From assembly GCF_000499845.2 (NCBI RefSeq), contig NC_023759.2, positions 19,386,272 through 19,450,271 of the forward strand: 64,000 nucleotides of DNA. The letters run 5' to 3'. The notes below the pieces were generated by a model that saw only the letters and a program-made list of their open reading frames with translations, ran no database searches and was not told where the DNA came from. Each line of letters begins with the position of its first letter. The first letter of the stretch is position 1. Position numbers and translations under genes: made by a program. Shown here in pieces: positions 33,619 to 42,485 of this stretch. This stretch comes from Phaseolus vulgaris. Taxonomy: Eukaryota > Streptophyta > Magnoliopsida > Fabales > Fabaceae.

Positions 33619-34370
33619 ATTCCAAGATATACTGTCAATACAAAAGATTAATATAACACTGAAGGTCCCAAATTCTTCAAGGGATCAAATCTTGAGATTT
33701 GACAAAGTTCTATTTTTTAGATTTCTGATTTCTGTTGAAAGGTTCAGCAAGGAATGGATGTTCTGTACTTGTCAACATATCAAAGTCTTGTTGGTTTCTT
33801 GAACTTCTGTAATTAGAAATTCAGTGATATGAGAATTAATTTCTCATTCCTTGTTGAGAACTATTGGTGTACAAAATTCAATTCAATATGCTTCTCTTTG
33901 TTTCTATGTGTTCCATCTACTCTTCATATGTTTTATAGCTTGCAAATATGTGAAAACATAATAATTACATGCAACATGTGTTTTTTGTTTAAAACAAGTT
34001 GTTTTTCTTCAAAACATAAATTTAACCGTTGTTTCCTCGAATCAACCGATTATTTTGTATCGATAAGCTTTGGACAAATCTGTTTTTGTTTTTTTTTTTT
34101 AATTTCTGGTTTGTGATTCTGTTAGACCTAGTGACGTGTATGGTCAAAAGCGCATTAATTGGATGGTTGAATACAGGTTAACTCTGGTATTTTTGCTTTT
34201 AATAGATCAGATCTCTACTTATCTTGAAAATCAAATATGTCTTAAATGCTTGGTCAAATATCACATGTGAATCTGTACCTTTCTGATTTGACTGACTATG
34301 TTTGCTTTATGGTTCAGAGTTGATTTGTTTTTATGTTGAATGCAACCAGCCTTGACCAGGTGTTCTCTAC
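33619..34370 (+). other. Pol-deletion scar and spacer upstream of the extra ORF
   Basis: A few Gag-like codons follow 33618. No protease, integrase, RT or RNase H is seen. A paired palindromic module like those of the LTRs (AACCGTTGTTTCCTCGAATC) lies at about 34020-34055. The rest is AT-rich. Confidence 0.6.
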
Positions 34371-34377
34371 TATAAAA
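34371..34377 (+). promoter_or_regulatory. Possible TATA box for the extra ORF of K
   Basis: TATAAAA in the context CTCTACTATAAAACCCAAAG, 112 bases before the ATG at 34489. A pyrimidine-rich TTTCTTTGCAG at 34450-34470 could alternatively be a splice acceptor for a subgenomic RNA. Neither is proven. Confidence 0.45.
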
Positions 34378-34488
34378 CCCAAAGCTTGTAGTTGCTGCTT
34401 TCACTCACAAATAATTGGTTGATATAGAACTATTATTTCTATCTATCTGTAAAAGCTTTCTTTGCAGAAATTGTTTATGACTTAAGCA

Positions 34489-35622
34489 ATGGCTGGAACT
34501 CCTCCATCTGCAAAAAGAATGAAATCCATGGGTGTCAAAAGCTCTGGAAAGCTTGAAGGATGGTTCGCAGGAGATACCAATCTCATCAACAAGTATATAC
34601 TTGAGACTAGTAGAAAGAATGTGAATACTCCAAAAGTTGTTTCCTTCACATGGATGAAACAACAGAAGTTGGATTCTGTGAGGAGTATTCTCAAAGAACA
34701 AAAGTTGAAGAGATTCCTAGCACTTACAGGGAGTATCTATCCTGATCTTGTAAAGGTATTTTACACTAACCTTAGTTTTGATGGTGACTCACTTGTTTCT
34801 CATGTCAAAGGTGTAGATATAATCATTACAAGTGAGGTGTGGTCTGCTGTGACCGGACTGAAGTCTTCTGGAGTAAGAATCAATAGGGGAAACCTTGGAG
34901 TAGTGGAAGATTTCAACAAAATCCAGTTTTACAAAGGTTGTCTCAAGAATCCCCACTCCAAAGTGAGGAATTTTTCTGTTGGAGGGTTAAAGCTTGATGA
35001 AAGGCTTGTGGTCTTCATAGTTTCTTGGATTCTCACACCTAGGGGGAGCAACCATTCAACTCTATCCGAAGAAGATCTTCTTTTAATCTACTACATCATG
35101 AATAAAGTGAAGATAAACTGGATTCACACTATCAAAAAGCATATGCAAAAAGCTATGAGGTTATGTGACTTTCACTATCCCTATGCCATTTTGATTTATA
35201 AGTTTCTTCACTATTTTGAAGTGGACATAGAAGGAGAGCTAGCAGAAGTAATCAAGCCATCCAATGAAATCAACAGTGGATCCCTAAGCAAGATGGGATT
35301 TACTAAAATTGGTGAAAGATGGGTAACCAAGGATGGTAATCTAGCTGGCCCAAGTGGAACTCATGAAGGAGATGAAACTGAAGAAGGTATGCATCATAAC
35401 ATCAATGTGGAAGAAAGGAAGCCAAACATGTCATCCTTTGAAATGCAAATGATCAATAGAATGGATACCTTTACTAACAATCAAAGGAACCTCTATGAGA
35501 TGTCCGAGTCAAGGTTTACCAACATGGATACACGATTCTCTACTCTGGATGAACAGATTGAAGAAGTTCAGAGGCAAATTCTGGAACTACAATTCCAAAG
35601 GGAGGATATCCCTTCTTTTTAG
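34489..35622 (+). CDS. Intact extra ORF in the env position of Sirevirus K (377 aa)
   Basis: A complete frame, MAGTPPSAKRMKS to a stop at 35622. Residues ~70-260 (YPDLVKVFYTNLSFDGD, HVKGVDIIITSEVW, RLVVFIVSWILTPRGSNHS) resemble the plant family called putative plant transposon protein. It is followed by an acidic linker (GDETEEGMHH) and a C-terminal helix with coiled-coil character (TLDEQIEEVQRQILELQ). I see no signal peptide and no clear membrane span, so it does not look like an envelope protein. It lies between the lost pol and the 3' LTR, the env-like slot of Sireviruses. It is intact although gag and pol are broken. Function unknown; family assignment is from memory. Confidence 0.75.
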   Translation: MAGTPPSAKRMKSMGVKSSGKLEGWFAGDTNLINKYILETSRKNVNTPKVVSFTWMKQQKLDSVRSILKEQKLKRFLALTGSIYPDLVKVFYTNLSFDGDSLVSHVKGVDIIITSEVWSAVTGLKSSGVRINRGNLGVVEDFNKIQFYKGCLKNPHSKVRNFSVGGLKLDERLVVFIVSWILTPRGSNHSTLSEEDLLLIYYIMNKVKINWIHTIKKHMQKAMRLCDFHYPYAILIYKFLHYFEVDIEGELAEVIKPSNEINSGSLSKMGFTKIGERWVTKDGNLAGPSGTHEGDETEEGMHHNINVEERKPNMSSFEMQMINRMDTFTNNQRNLYEMSESRFTNMDTRFSTLDEQIEEVQRQILELQFQREDIPSF

Positions 35623-35676
35623 CTTAACAATTTTTTTATGTTGTTTTTAATCCTACCTTTTGTCCATTTGATGAGA

Positions 35677-35690
35677 CAAATAGGGGGAGA
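35677..35690 (+). other. Upstream polypurine tract of element K
   Basis: CAAATAGGGGGAGA, identical over 14 bases to the tract beside the 3' LTR at 36008-36021, 331 bases further on. Both follow a TGTCCAT-containing stretch. Confidence 0.8.
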
Positions 35691-36007
35691 AGTATTGTTG
35701 GGAAGTAGTAATGATTCTTAAACTGTGTTTAATTGTGTTTACTGCTTTAGAACATTGCCCTTATTCACTGTGTTACTACTTTATTTCTGGAAGTTTTAAA
35801 GCTGATATGTTTTCTGGTTTTCAGTTTCTTAACTAGTTATCTCTGTGATATAACTGATTGTTCTATGCAGCTCTACTTATTTGAAATCTAATATATTGTG
35901 CATATCTGTTTTGGACTAGACTATTATGTGTTTGTTCAGTGATTGCAGGATTGAACAAATTCTAAACAAAGAACATTCCTAAAAGCATCCCAAGGATTTG
36001 TGTCCAT

Positions 36008-36022
36008 CAAATAGGGGGAGAT
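36008..36022 (+). other. Polypurine tract of element K
   Basis: CAAATAGGGGGAGAT directly before the LTR start TGTTGAAGATGG at 36023, the usual copia plus-strand primer. Confidence 0.85.
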
Positions 36023-36866
36023 TGTTGAAGATGGGAAGCTTTGATGTATCAAATCCTCTTTGAAGCCTGAAGCTGTGTTGTGTTTTAGGTTTAGGTTTGG
36101 TTTGGGGTTTAGAATCTTTGTAAGATAAGTCTTGATTCTTAAACAAAGGTTATTCCAATCTGTTTTAAAGATTTAAGTGTTTTTCCATGCAAAGGAAAAA
36201 ACAACCGATTAAAGTTTCGAGATAATCGGTTGTTTGTTACTTAGCTGGCAAATGTGTTTTGAAATTGTTTTTTGAATCAGTTATATAACTGTCAAAACCA
36301 TTCAACCAGTTAAATCATAGTTTTAACCGATTAAATGTGTGTTTTCATAACAATTTTTTGAAAACCTGTTTTAACTGATTTGGTTGTTCAAATCTAGCTT
36401 CAACGGTAGCTTCTCAAGTAATATAAAACTAGTATTCTTTCAAACGTGAAAAGATTGATAGAGATTTGATAAAACAGAAAAGTTTGATACTCTGATTTGA
36501 GATTGATTTGAGAGATTACGAACTGTTTGTGAAAAGGTTTTTACCAAGTTTTAGCACGATTGCTTTTGAGCTTTGCTGTGATTCAAAGAACTGATCAATA
36601 GGGTTTCTGGTGTACTGTGATTCCAGGTGTTTTCTATCCCTGTTTAGGTTCTTGTAATTGTTCATATTACTCTCTTAAAAAATGTTGTAAAATCATGTAA
36701 AGTCAGTGTGATTCTGGCTTGAGGTGTTGGTTGTGTGCAAAGAGGGTGAGTAGGCTTTGTGGGATTCAAAATCACCTCTTTGTGTGGTGTATGTGCAATC
36801 TGTGATTGATTGCATAGTGGAATACTCAATAGTTTGACTGAGGACTGGATGTAGCTCTTGGATAGA
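36023..36866 (+). repeat. 3' LTR of element K, truncated
   Basis: Begins TGTTGAAGATGGGAAGC and follows the 5' LTR closely from GATTTAAGTGTTTTTCC to GTAGCTCTTGGATAGA at 36866. The last ~270 bases expected are missing and the aORF of element B begins at once. No duplication can be seen at this end. Confidence 0.85.
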
Positions 36867-37380
36867 CTACAGACTGAGGTGCAAGGCTTGCAGACCGAGG
36901 TGCACAAGCTGAAGGAGGCTGTAGGTCAAGACGCCCTCCAGATTAAGAACCTCTCTCAGTGCGAAGCTGCCCTGTATCTGGAGGTGTCTTCCCTTCGCCA
37001 AGCCGACGAGGAGACCAAGAAGCTTCTATTTGAGAAGTCCCAAGAGGCTCTGCGCGCCCATGCTAAGATCTTGGATCACCGGAAAAAGGTTATTGATTTG
37101 CCGGAAAAAGCGGAGGAGTCACAAGCCAAGATGGTCAGGCTCGAGGAGAGGGCCACTCAGTAGGAGGTTCAACTTGGCCAACTGGAGGGAGAGCTAGCCT
37201 GTAAGGTCGAACACTTCAACCAGACTGAGGAAGAGCTCACCATTGACGTTGCTGATGCCTATGGTGTTGGGTTTAAGGATGCCATAGCTCAAGTTGCCTG
37301 CGTGCATCCTAGGGTGGATCTCTCCCAACTTGATGTGACAAAGCAAGTTGTTGATGGGCGGCTAGTTGCCAAGGAGTAAC
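36867..37380 (+). pseudogene. aORF C-terminal half of element B
   Basis: A coiled-coil protein end: LQTEVQGLQTEVHKLKEAV, QADEETKKLLFEKSQEALR and GFKDAIAQVACVHPRVDL up to a stop at 37378-37380. A single TAG at 37161-37163, probably from CAG, interrupts an otherwise continuous frame. It corresponds to 42069-42485 of element A and is antisense to pol. The start is lost at the 36866 junction. Function of the family unknown. Confidence 0.8.
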
Positions 37381-37559
37381 CTCTCCTTTATTGTAACTTA
37401 ACCGCCTGATGAACAATTCAGCAACTTGTATATATGCTTACTTATGGAATTTGCCTTTCTTTAATCTGCTTTCCTTGTCTTGGTTGTTATCTGCCATGGC
37501 TTGCATTAACTTTGCTAACAACGTCTTTGACGCATATTCACACCTTAAATAGCACGCTT

Positions 37560-38270
37560 CCTCCCACCTGCTTTACCTTCTTGCGACCTTCATTGTCTTA
37601 AGGTATCGGTGGTGTGCGTACAAACTCTTAACTGGCCTTATCTTTGTCGCACGAAGATAAGGAAAACCCTTACTTGTTGTTTTTGACCTTTGTCTTACAA
37701 GATAAGGAAAGGTTTTCCTGCTGATCTCGTCCTTGCCTCTTAGGACAAAGGAGATGTCTTACTGGTGTTACTGGTGAACCATGTTGTTCTCGACCTTGAC
37801 TTACAAACAAGGGAAAGGTTCGATTTTCTGACCTCAACCTTGTTCCATGAGGGCAAGAGAGGATTTAACTGTTGAACCATGTTGTTCGGCCTTGGCGTTC
37901 TCACTCAAGAGGGAGATGTTCTCTGCGAACCATCCTATCCCAATCTTAAGACTTATAACCCAAGTGAAAGGTTCGTAACTGACCTCGTCCTCGCCTCTTA
38001 GGGAAAGGGAGGATTTAACTGCCGAACCATACTGTTCAACCTTGGCGTTCTCACTCAAGGGGGAGGTTCATGAAAAACCATACTGTTCCCGATCTTGAGA
38101 CTTATAATTACTAACCTTGACCTTGATCCATGAGGGCAAGGGAGGATTTACATGGCGAACCATACTGTTCTCGACCTTGGCGTTCTCACTCAAGAGGGAG
38201 GTTCATGAAAAACCCTATTGTTCCCGACCTTGAGACTTCTAACCTGAGAGAGAGGTTCATTAACTGTATT
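37560..38270. repeat. 3' UTR tandem array of element B
   Basis: Units share GAACCATRCTGTTC, TCGACCTTGGCGTTCTCACT and CAAGAGGGAGGTTCATGAAA, with longer alternating units between 37,740 and 38,240. No coding frame is real here. Confidence 0.75.
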
Positions 38271-38387
38271 GTACAAAATACTTGAAAAATCTTTAACTGA
38301 ATAACTGAAATTTTATTGGGTGACCTCGTTAAAAAACCACTTGAAGGGAAAAACAGTGTCCCATAAAACTATGTACAATGCAATAAC

Positions 38388-38609
38388 TCAACTGAAAAAA
38401 AACTTAAGGTTGGTCGCGTTCCACGTACGAGGGATCGCTCCACCTTCTAAAGTCTCGAGCTTGTATGCTCCATTCCCAAGGGCTTCTGTCACCCTGAAGG
38501 GACCAATACACTTGGGAGACAACTTGTTCTCTAGCTGGTATGGGTTGGCCTTCCTCATCACCAAGTCGGCGACCTGGAACTGCCGAGGTTTCAGCTTGGA
38601 GTTGTAAAT
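38388..38609 (-). pseudogene. Integrase C-terminus of element B
   Basis: Minus strand: YNSKLKPRQFQVADLVMRK, LENKLSPKCIGPFRVTEA and NATNLKFFFS then a stop at 38388-38390. It is the small C-terminal fold of Tat integrase, which binds DNA. Its amino part is at 57841-58680. An open frame appears to fuse it to the LTR of A, but this is chance at the insertion point. Confidence 0.88.
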
Positions 38610-38614
38610 GTACT

Positions 38615-39698
38615 TGTTCCTGCCAGAAACTCGAGCACCTTCTTGCGTATCTTCCAACGATGGAACGCGGACCTTCGAGTCTACTCCTCCTCCTGTGAAG
38701 ATTTCCTGCAACATAGAGAACGCGACCGTTTGCACTCCAACGCTCAAGTCAGTAAACGAGGCAGAAAACACCGTGCACCTCCATATCAGAACAGGGCAAC
38801 AACCGTGTTCTGGAGGTGCGTAACTGAATTCTCTCTTATTCTCTCTAAAGTTGACAAGTGCCTACAGTTTTCCAAATGACAGAGTATCTGGAAAACGTAC
38901 CTTATGTTGTTTCTTTTCGTGCCTTATATACCTTTGTTGGTGTTTCTGCCACGTGGCTTCCCTGCCTTATGCTCACTTCGTGAGCGTACCTCCCAACGTT
39001 GTATTCCAGAGTTAGGAGTATCCTAGCGCGTGTGGTAGCTCTGTTGGGGTGCTGGCGCGCCCAGGGGCTACTGCACGGGAGCCAACTGATGCACCCGTTT
39101 CTGAGTCACTTCCCCTGGGAGTCCCCTAAACCACCCACATACCCTACATGTAGATGGTCATCTGGGGCGTGGCCTCTTATAGGTCGTATCTGCTCTAGAG
39201 GTCATCAGCGGTGTTGCGTTCTGCCGCATTCCTACACCTCATGCGCGGGTAAGCCGTGGACAGGGGTCCCTCTTTACTGGTACTGGGGGTGTGGCTTCAA
39301 ATCCACCTTTCTTAGCTATGTTTACTTCCTGACATACCGAGGCCTGAGGCCTTCAGGCCCCTACCGTGCCGCCTCACTCCCTGTCGTCCCCTCCATGGTT
39401 GCTCCTACCTCTGTGGGTATCAGGGGGTGACATCATCTAGGCCAAAGCACGTTCTCAGGACAACTGGTTACGCCTTCGAGGTAGGCGACGCCTAAACCTG
39501 TCGACGCCCAAAGTTGGCGACGCCCAAAGTTGGCGACGCCTATACCTGGCGACGCCCAAAGCTAGCGACGCCCATACCTGGCGACGCCCAAACCTGGCGA
39601 CACTCAAGGCGGTCAACATATTGACTTTCCTTCTTGGAGCCCCTGGTGGGTCCTACCACATGTTGACTTTGGTCAACACCCGAAGACGGGTCGGTACA
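38615..39698 (-). repeat. 3' LTR of element A
   Basis: 1084 bases, TGTTCCTGCCAGAAAC to AGACGGGTCGGTACA. TATATAAG (reverse of 38923-38930) is the likely promoter. It holds a 16-bp minisatellite at 39484-39608 with about seven units. Confidence 0.92.
39484..39608. repeat. 16-bp minisatellite in the 3' LTR of A
   Basis: Units of the form GGCGACGCCCAAAGTT or GGCGACGCCCAAACCT, seven full plus a part. The 5' LTR (57667-57744) has four full plus a part. Confidence 0.88.
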
Positions 39699-39710
39699 CA
39701 AGCCCCCCAG
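39699..39710 (-). other. Polypurine tract of element A
   Basis: CAAGCCCCCCAG on the plus strand, a purine run on the minus strand, adjoins the 3' LTR. Same tract as element D. Confidence 0.85.
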
Positions 39711-40264
39711 TCTTGAGCTGATAACTTGTTTTTAGTGAAAAGACTAAGGCCTCGCCCTACCGTCTACGTGGCATTCTGGTGATGGGACGTTCCTGTGCTT
39801 GTGACGTGACAACTTAAGTGGCGCATTAATCTCTCGACACGTGGCCCAATCTTGCGGCTGAGGCTGAGTGTCGCTAGCGCTTCTCAAGGTTTACGTTATA
39901 CCTTTCAAAAACGGGTGCTCTGAGCACTGTTCCATCATTCACACCCAATCCTTCACTGCTCGTCTTCTTCCTCAAGCCCTTGCGATTTATTCCTCACAAA
40001 GCTCGCGCCTTTCTTCGATCAACCATCAAAGGTATGATTCTTAACCATTGTTTGCCCCTTAATCTCATCATTCTGTACTGATAAACTGTCTGGGACTGTT
40101 TAAATTCTTGCATTTACGCCCTTCCTCTCTTTCCTTCACTTCCTCTGTTTTCTGATCTTCTTGCGAGGGTAGGGGTTTTTGGATTTTCCTCCCATTTCGA
40201 CACCATGGCCCTTTGCTGACTAAGCCTTTACTCTTCTTTCTGCTTCAACTTTCTTTGTTGCACC
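39711..40264 (+). other. Region upstream of the aORF of A
   Basis: No long frame. A CT-rich tract (TCGTCTTCTTCCTCAAGC) lies near 39961, and AAAGGTATGATTC at 40028-40040 looks like a splice donor. This could be the promoter and 5' untranslated part of an antisense transcript. No definite TATA box was chosen. Confidence 0.35.
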
Positions 40265-42485
40265 ATGGCGCATACCAAAACCACCGCCAACCCTCCACCT
40301 CCCAGCATCTACTACAAATCTCAATACCCTTGGGCCTCTGATGAAATGCTGGCTGAGACCTCGACCTTAACCTCCATATCTGATTGGCGGGCCCATGTAG
40401 GCGAACCAGGTGTTTACAAACACAGCGCCTTCGCCAGAAGGCACGACGCGTACATATCCGTTCGCCCTTGCACACCGGGTGAGCCCGTTTGTGTGGACGA
40501 TCGGTTAAACAATGGGGAGGCTTTCTTCTTCTTCTACCAGACTGTGTTCAAACGCATAGGTCTGCGTCTGCCTTTCTCTGGGTTCGAGAGATAGCTCCTT
40601 ACTGAAATAAACGTCGCCCCTACCCAACTACACCCCAATAGCTGGGACTTCGTCAAAGCGTTTGGAATCCTCTGTGGATACTTTGGCCAACCCCCCTCTG
40701 TAGACATATTTGTCCATTTCTTCGAGGTCAAGAAACAAGGGAAAAGCCTCTGGGTGAACTTCAGCGGCATCGCCGGGAGGATTCTTCTATCCTTGTTCCA
40801 ACAGTCCTACAAGGGATGGAGGGGTAAGTTCTTCAGAGTGTGCTGTACTGATCACGACCGCACAACGCTGAATGGCTTCCCCTTATACTGGGTGAAGAAA
40901 CTAAAGTTGACCAAACCCAAGACCTTGGACGAGCTACGCTCAACAGATCGAGAAGTGTGCTTGATCTTGGCCAGCGTGGGGGTCTTGGATACTACTGAGT
41001 TGATAGCTCGTGAATACGACTCTGCAGCCCTCACTCAATACCTTAGTATGGGAACTACTCCCCACTCATCCTCTTTGATTCTTGCTTCTGCTAGTGTTTA
41101 CCTTTTTTCATATATGAATTGTCTGTTTGCTTTAGGTCTCCATAGTATATCTGAATGTGCTTTATGCTTTGACTTAGCCTGTGCCTAACCTCTGCTTTGT
41201 TTGCTTCCTTGGTGCAGATTCAAAAATGGATGTGAACAAAAGACTGAGACTCGCCAAGGCTTTGGTAGCCCGGGGGAAAACCACATCCAAAGGAGTTGAT
41301 GCCTCCATGCACCCAGCCCCTAAGCCTACTCCTCCAACCTCTCCAACATCTCACTCTCAAACCCTCCCAACAACAACACCCAACCAAGACCTTCCTTCCT
41401 TACATGCCACCCACACTCCTAGCTCTCCACCTCCCATCGCGGCCGTGCCCCTCACCATGGTCGAAACTGCAACCACACCAGCCCCCCTGGACAAAGGCAA
41501 AGGGGTGGTGGTGATTCCTTCTGAGGATGATGAGGACACCGAGGACGGGCAAGTCTTCAAGAGGAGGAGGACCAACAAGGTCGTCACCTCCTACTCTTCC
41601 TCCAATCATGGTGATGAGTCCCTGGGGGAGCACCCTTCAAGTGCTACTTCACCGCCCCATCAACTGGCTTTGGGGGTGGGGTTGAGTCCGCGTCCATACC
41701 TAATCCTGCTCCGGCACTAGAGCTTCCCCAACCGGTCCAAGGCTTTATAAGAGGCTTTATGCACCAGGCGACGCCGGGAGGCTTGACTGACGCGACCACA
41801 AAAGAAGGTGTTGCCTACTACATTGGGGAATACTTTTCTAACGCCCGCACTTGGCGGGAACAAGCTGAGGCAAAAGCCGACAACTGCTTGGCTCTTGAAA
41901 AGCAGTTTTTCCTTGCTAAAAGAGCAAACTCAGGCCCAAGAGCGTCGCTGGTTTCACCAAGAGGTCTCCTACAAAGAAACCTTGAGGGAGGCTCAACAAG
42001 CAAAGGATGTCGCCAACAAAAGACTCCACGAAGCTGGTTAATCCTACGTTGAACTTCTAGGGCAAACTGTGCCTCTTCGTGTGGAGATCGCTGAGCTTAA
42101 AGATGATGCCGAAGCCTCCAAGATCAAAATGAAGACCCTTGAGGAACGTTGTGTCACTCGAGAGGTAAAACTGGGCGAGGTGGAGGCAACGCTCAATGCT
42201 AAGACTGAAGCCTTCGACCTGTTGCAAGCTGATTTTTCCAAACTGCAGGCAGAGAAGGACGAAGCCTTGGCAGCCAAAGATAAAGAAATGGCCTCCCAAG
42301 CTGAGCGCTTTGAGAAAGCGGAGAAAGACCTGGTTGACGACGCCGCAGGCGCTTTTGCTGAGGGGTTCGCAGAGGCCTTAGCCCAGGTGGCATGCGCGCA
42401 TCCAGGGATCGACACCTCCAGCTGCGGCCCTCTCAACCACATCGTCGAGGGAAAAATCGTTCCTTTAGTTCTTCCTGAGGATTAG
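40265..42485 (+). pseudogene. Antisense ORF (aORF) of Tat element A, with one intron
   Basis: Reads on the strand opposite to pol. Exon 1 (40265-41045) begins MAHTKTTANPPPPS and contains WDFVKAFGILCGYFGQPPSV and FFRVCCTDHD, resembling the putative gypsy-type transposon family (Transposase_28). A GT-AG intron, 41046-41217, joins in frame to exon 2: TQYL then NSKMDVNKRLRLAKALVARG. Exon 2 has a Pro/Thr-rich stretch, a basic FKRRRTNK motif suitable for nuclear import, and a long coiled coil ending GFAEALAQVACAHPGID. Broken by TAG at 40592-40594, shifts near 41670 and 41930, and a stop near 42040. Function unknown. Confidence 0.8.

Larger units (their letters stand above)
27652..36866 (+). mobile_element. 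Sirevirus-type copia element K, pol deleted
   Basis: A plus-strand Ty1/copia element: rearranged 5' LTR (27652-27694 and 29266-30554, split by element G), a Met-tRNA-type primer site, gag with two zinc knuckles, no protease, integrase, RT or RNase H, an intact 377-codon ORF in the env position, two polypurine tracts, and a 3' LTR cut short at 36866. The tripartite gag-pol-extra ORF plan and AGGGGGAGATTGTTG end are Sirevirus traits. A solo LTR sits in gag. It cannot move on its own. Confidence 0.85.

Noticed and set aside
34489..35622. Host gene or retroviral envelope
   Set aside because: It lies between Sirevirus gag and polypurine tract within the LTRs of K, so it belongs to the element. 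No signal peptide or membrane anchor supports an envelope call.
38388..38771. Single ORF that seems to fuse LTR sequence with integrase
   Set aside because: It crosses the insertion point at 38614/38615, where A entered the integrase gene of B. The fusion is a product of insertion.
38999..39430. Plus-strand 143-codon ORF, also present as 57063-57473
   Set aside because: It lies in the LTR of element A and recurs only because both LTRs are copies of each other. It has no known motif and its frame shifts between copies.
41181..41720. Independent host gene with Pro/Thr-rich and KRRR motifs
   Set aside because: It joins in frame through a GT-AG intron to the upstream aORF exon and continues into the coiled coil, so it is exon 2 of the Tat aORF.
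42044..42442. Minus-strand 132-codon ORF opposite the aORF of A
   Set aside because: A shadow of the coiled-coil-coding strand. The plus-strand frame matches the aORF family and the minus one has no motif.
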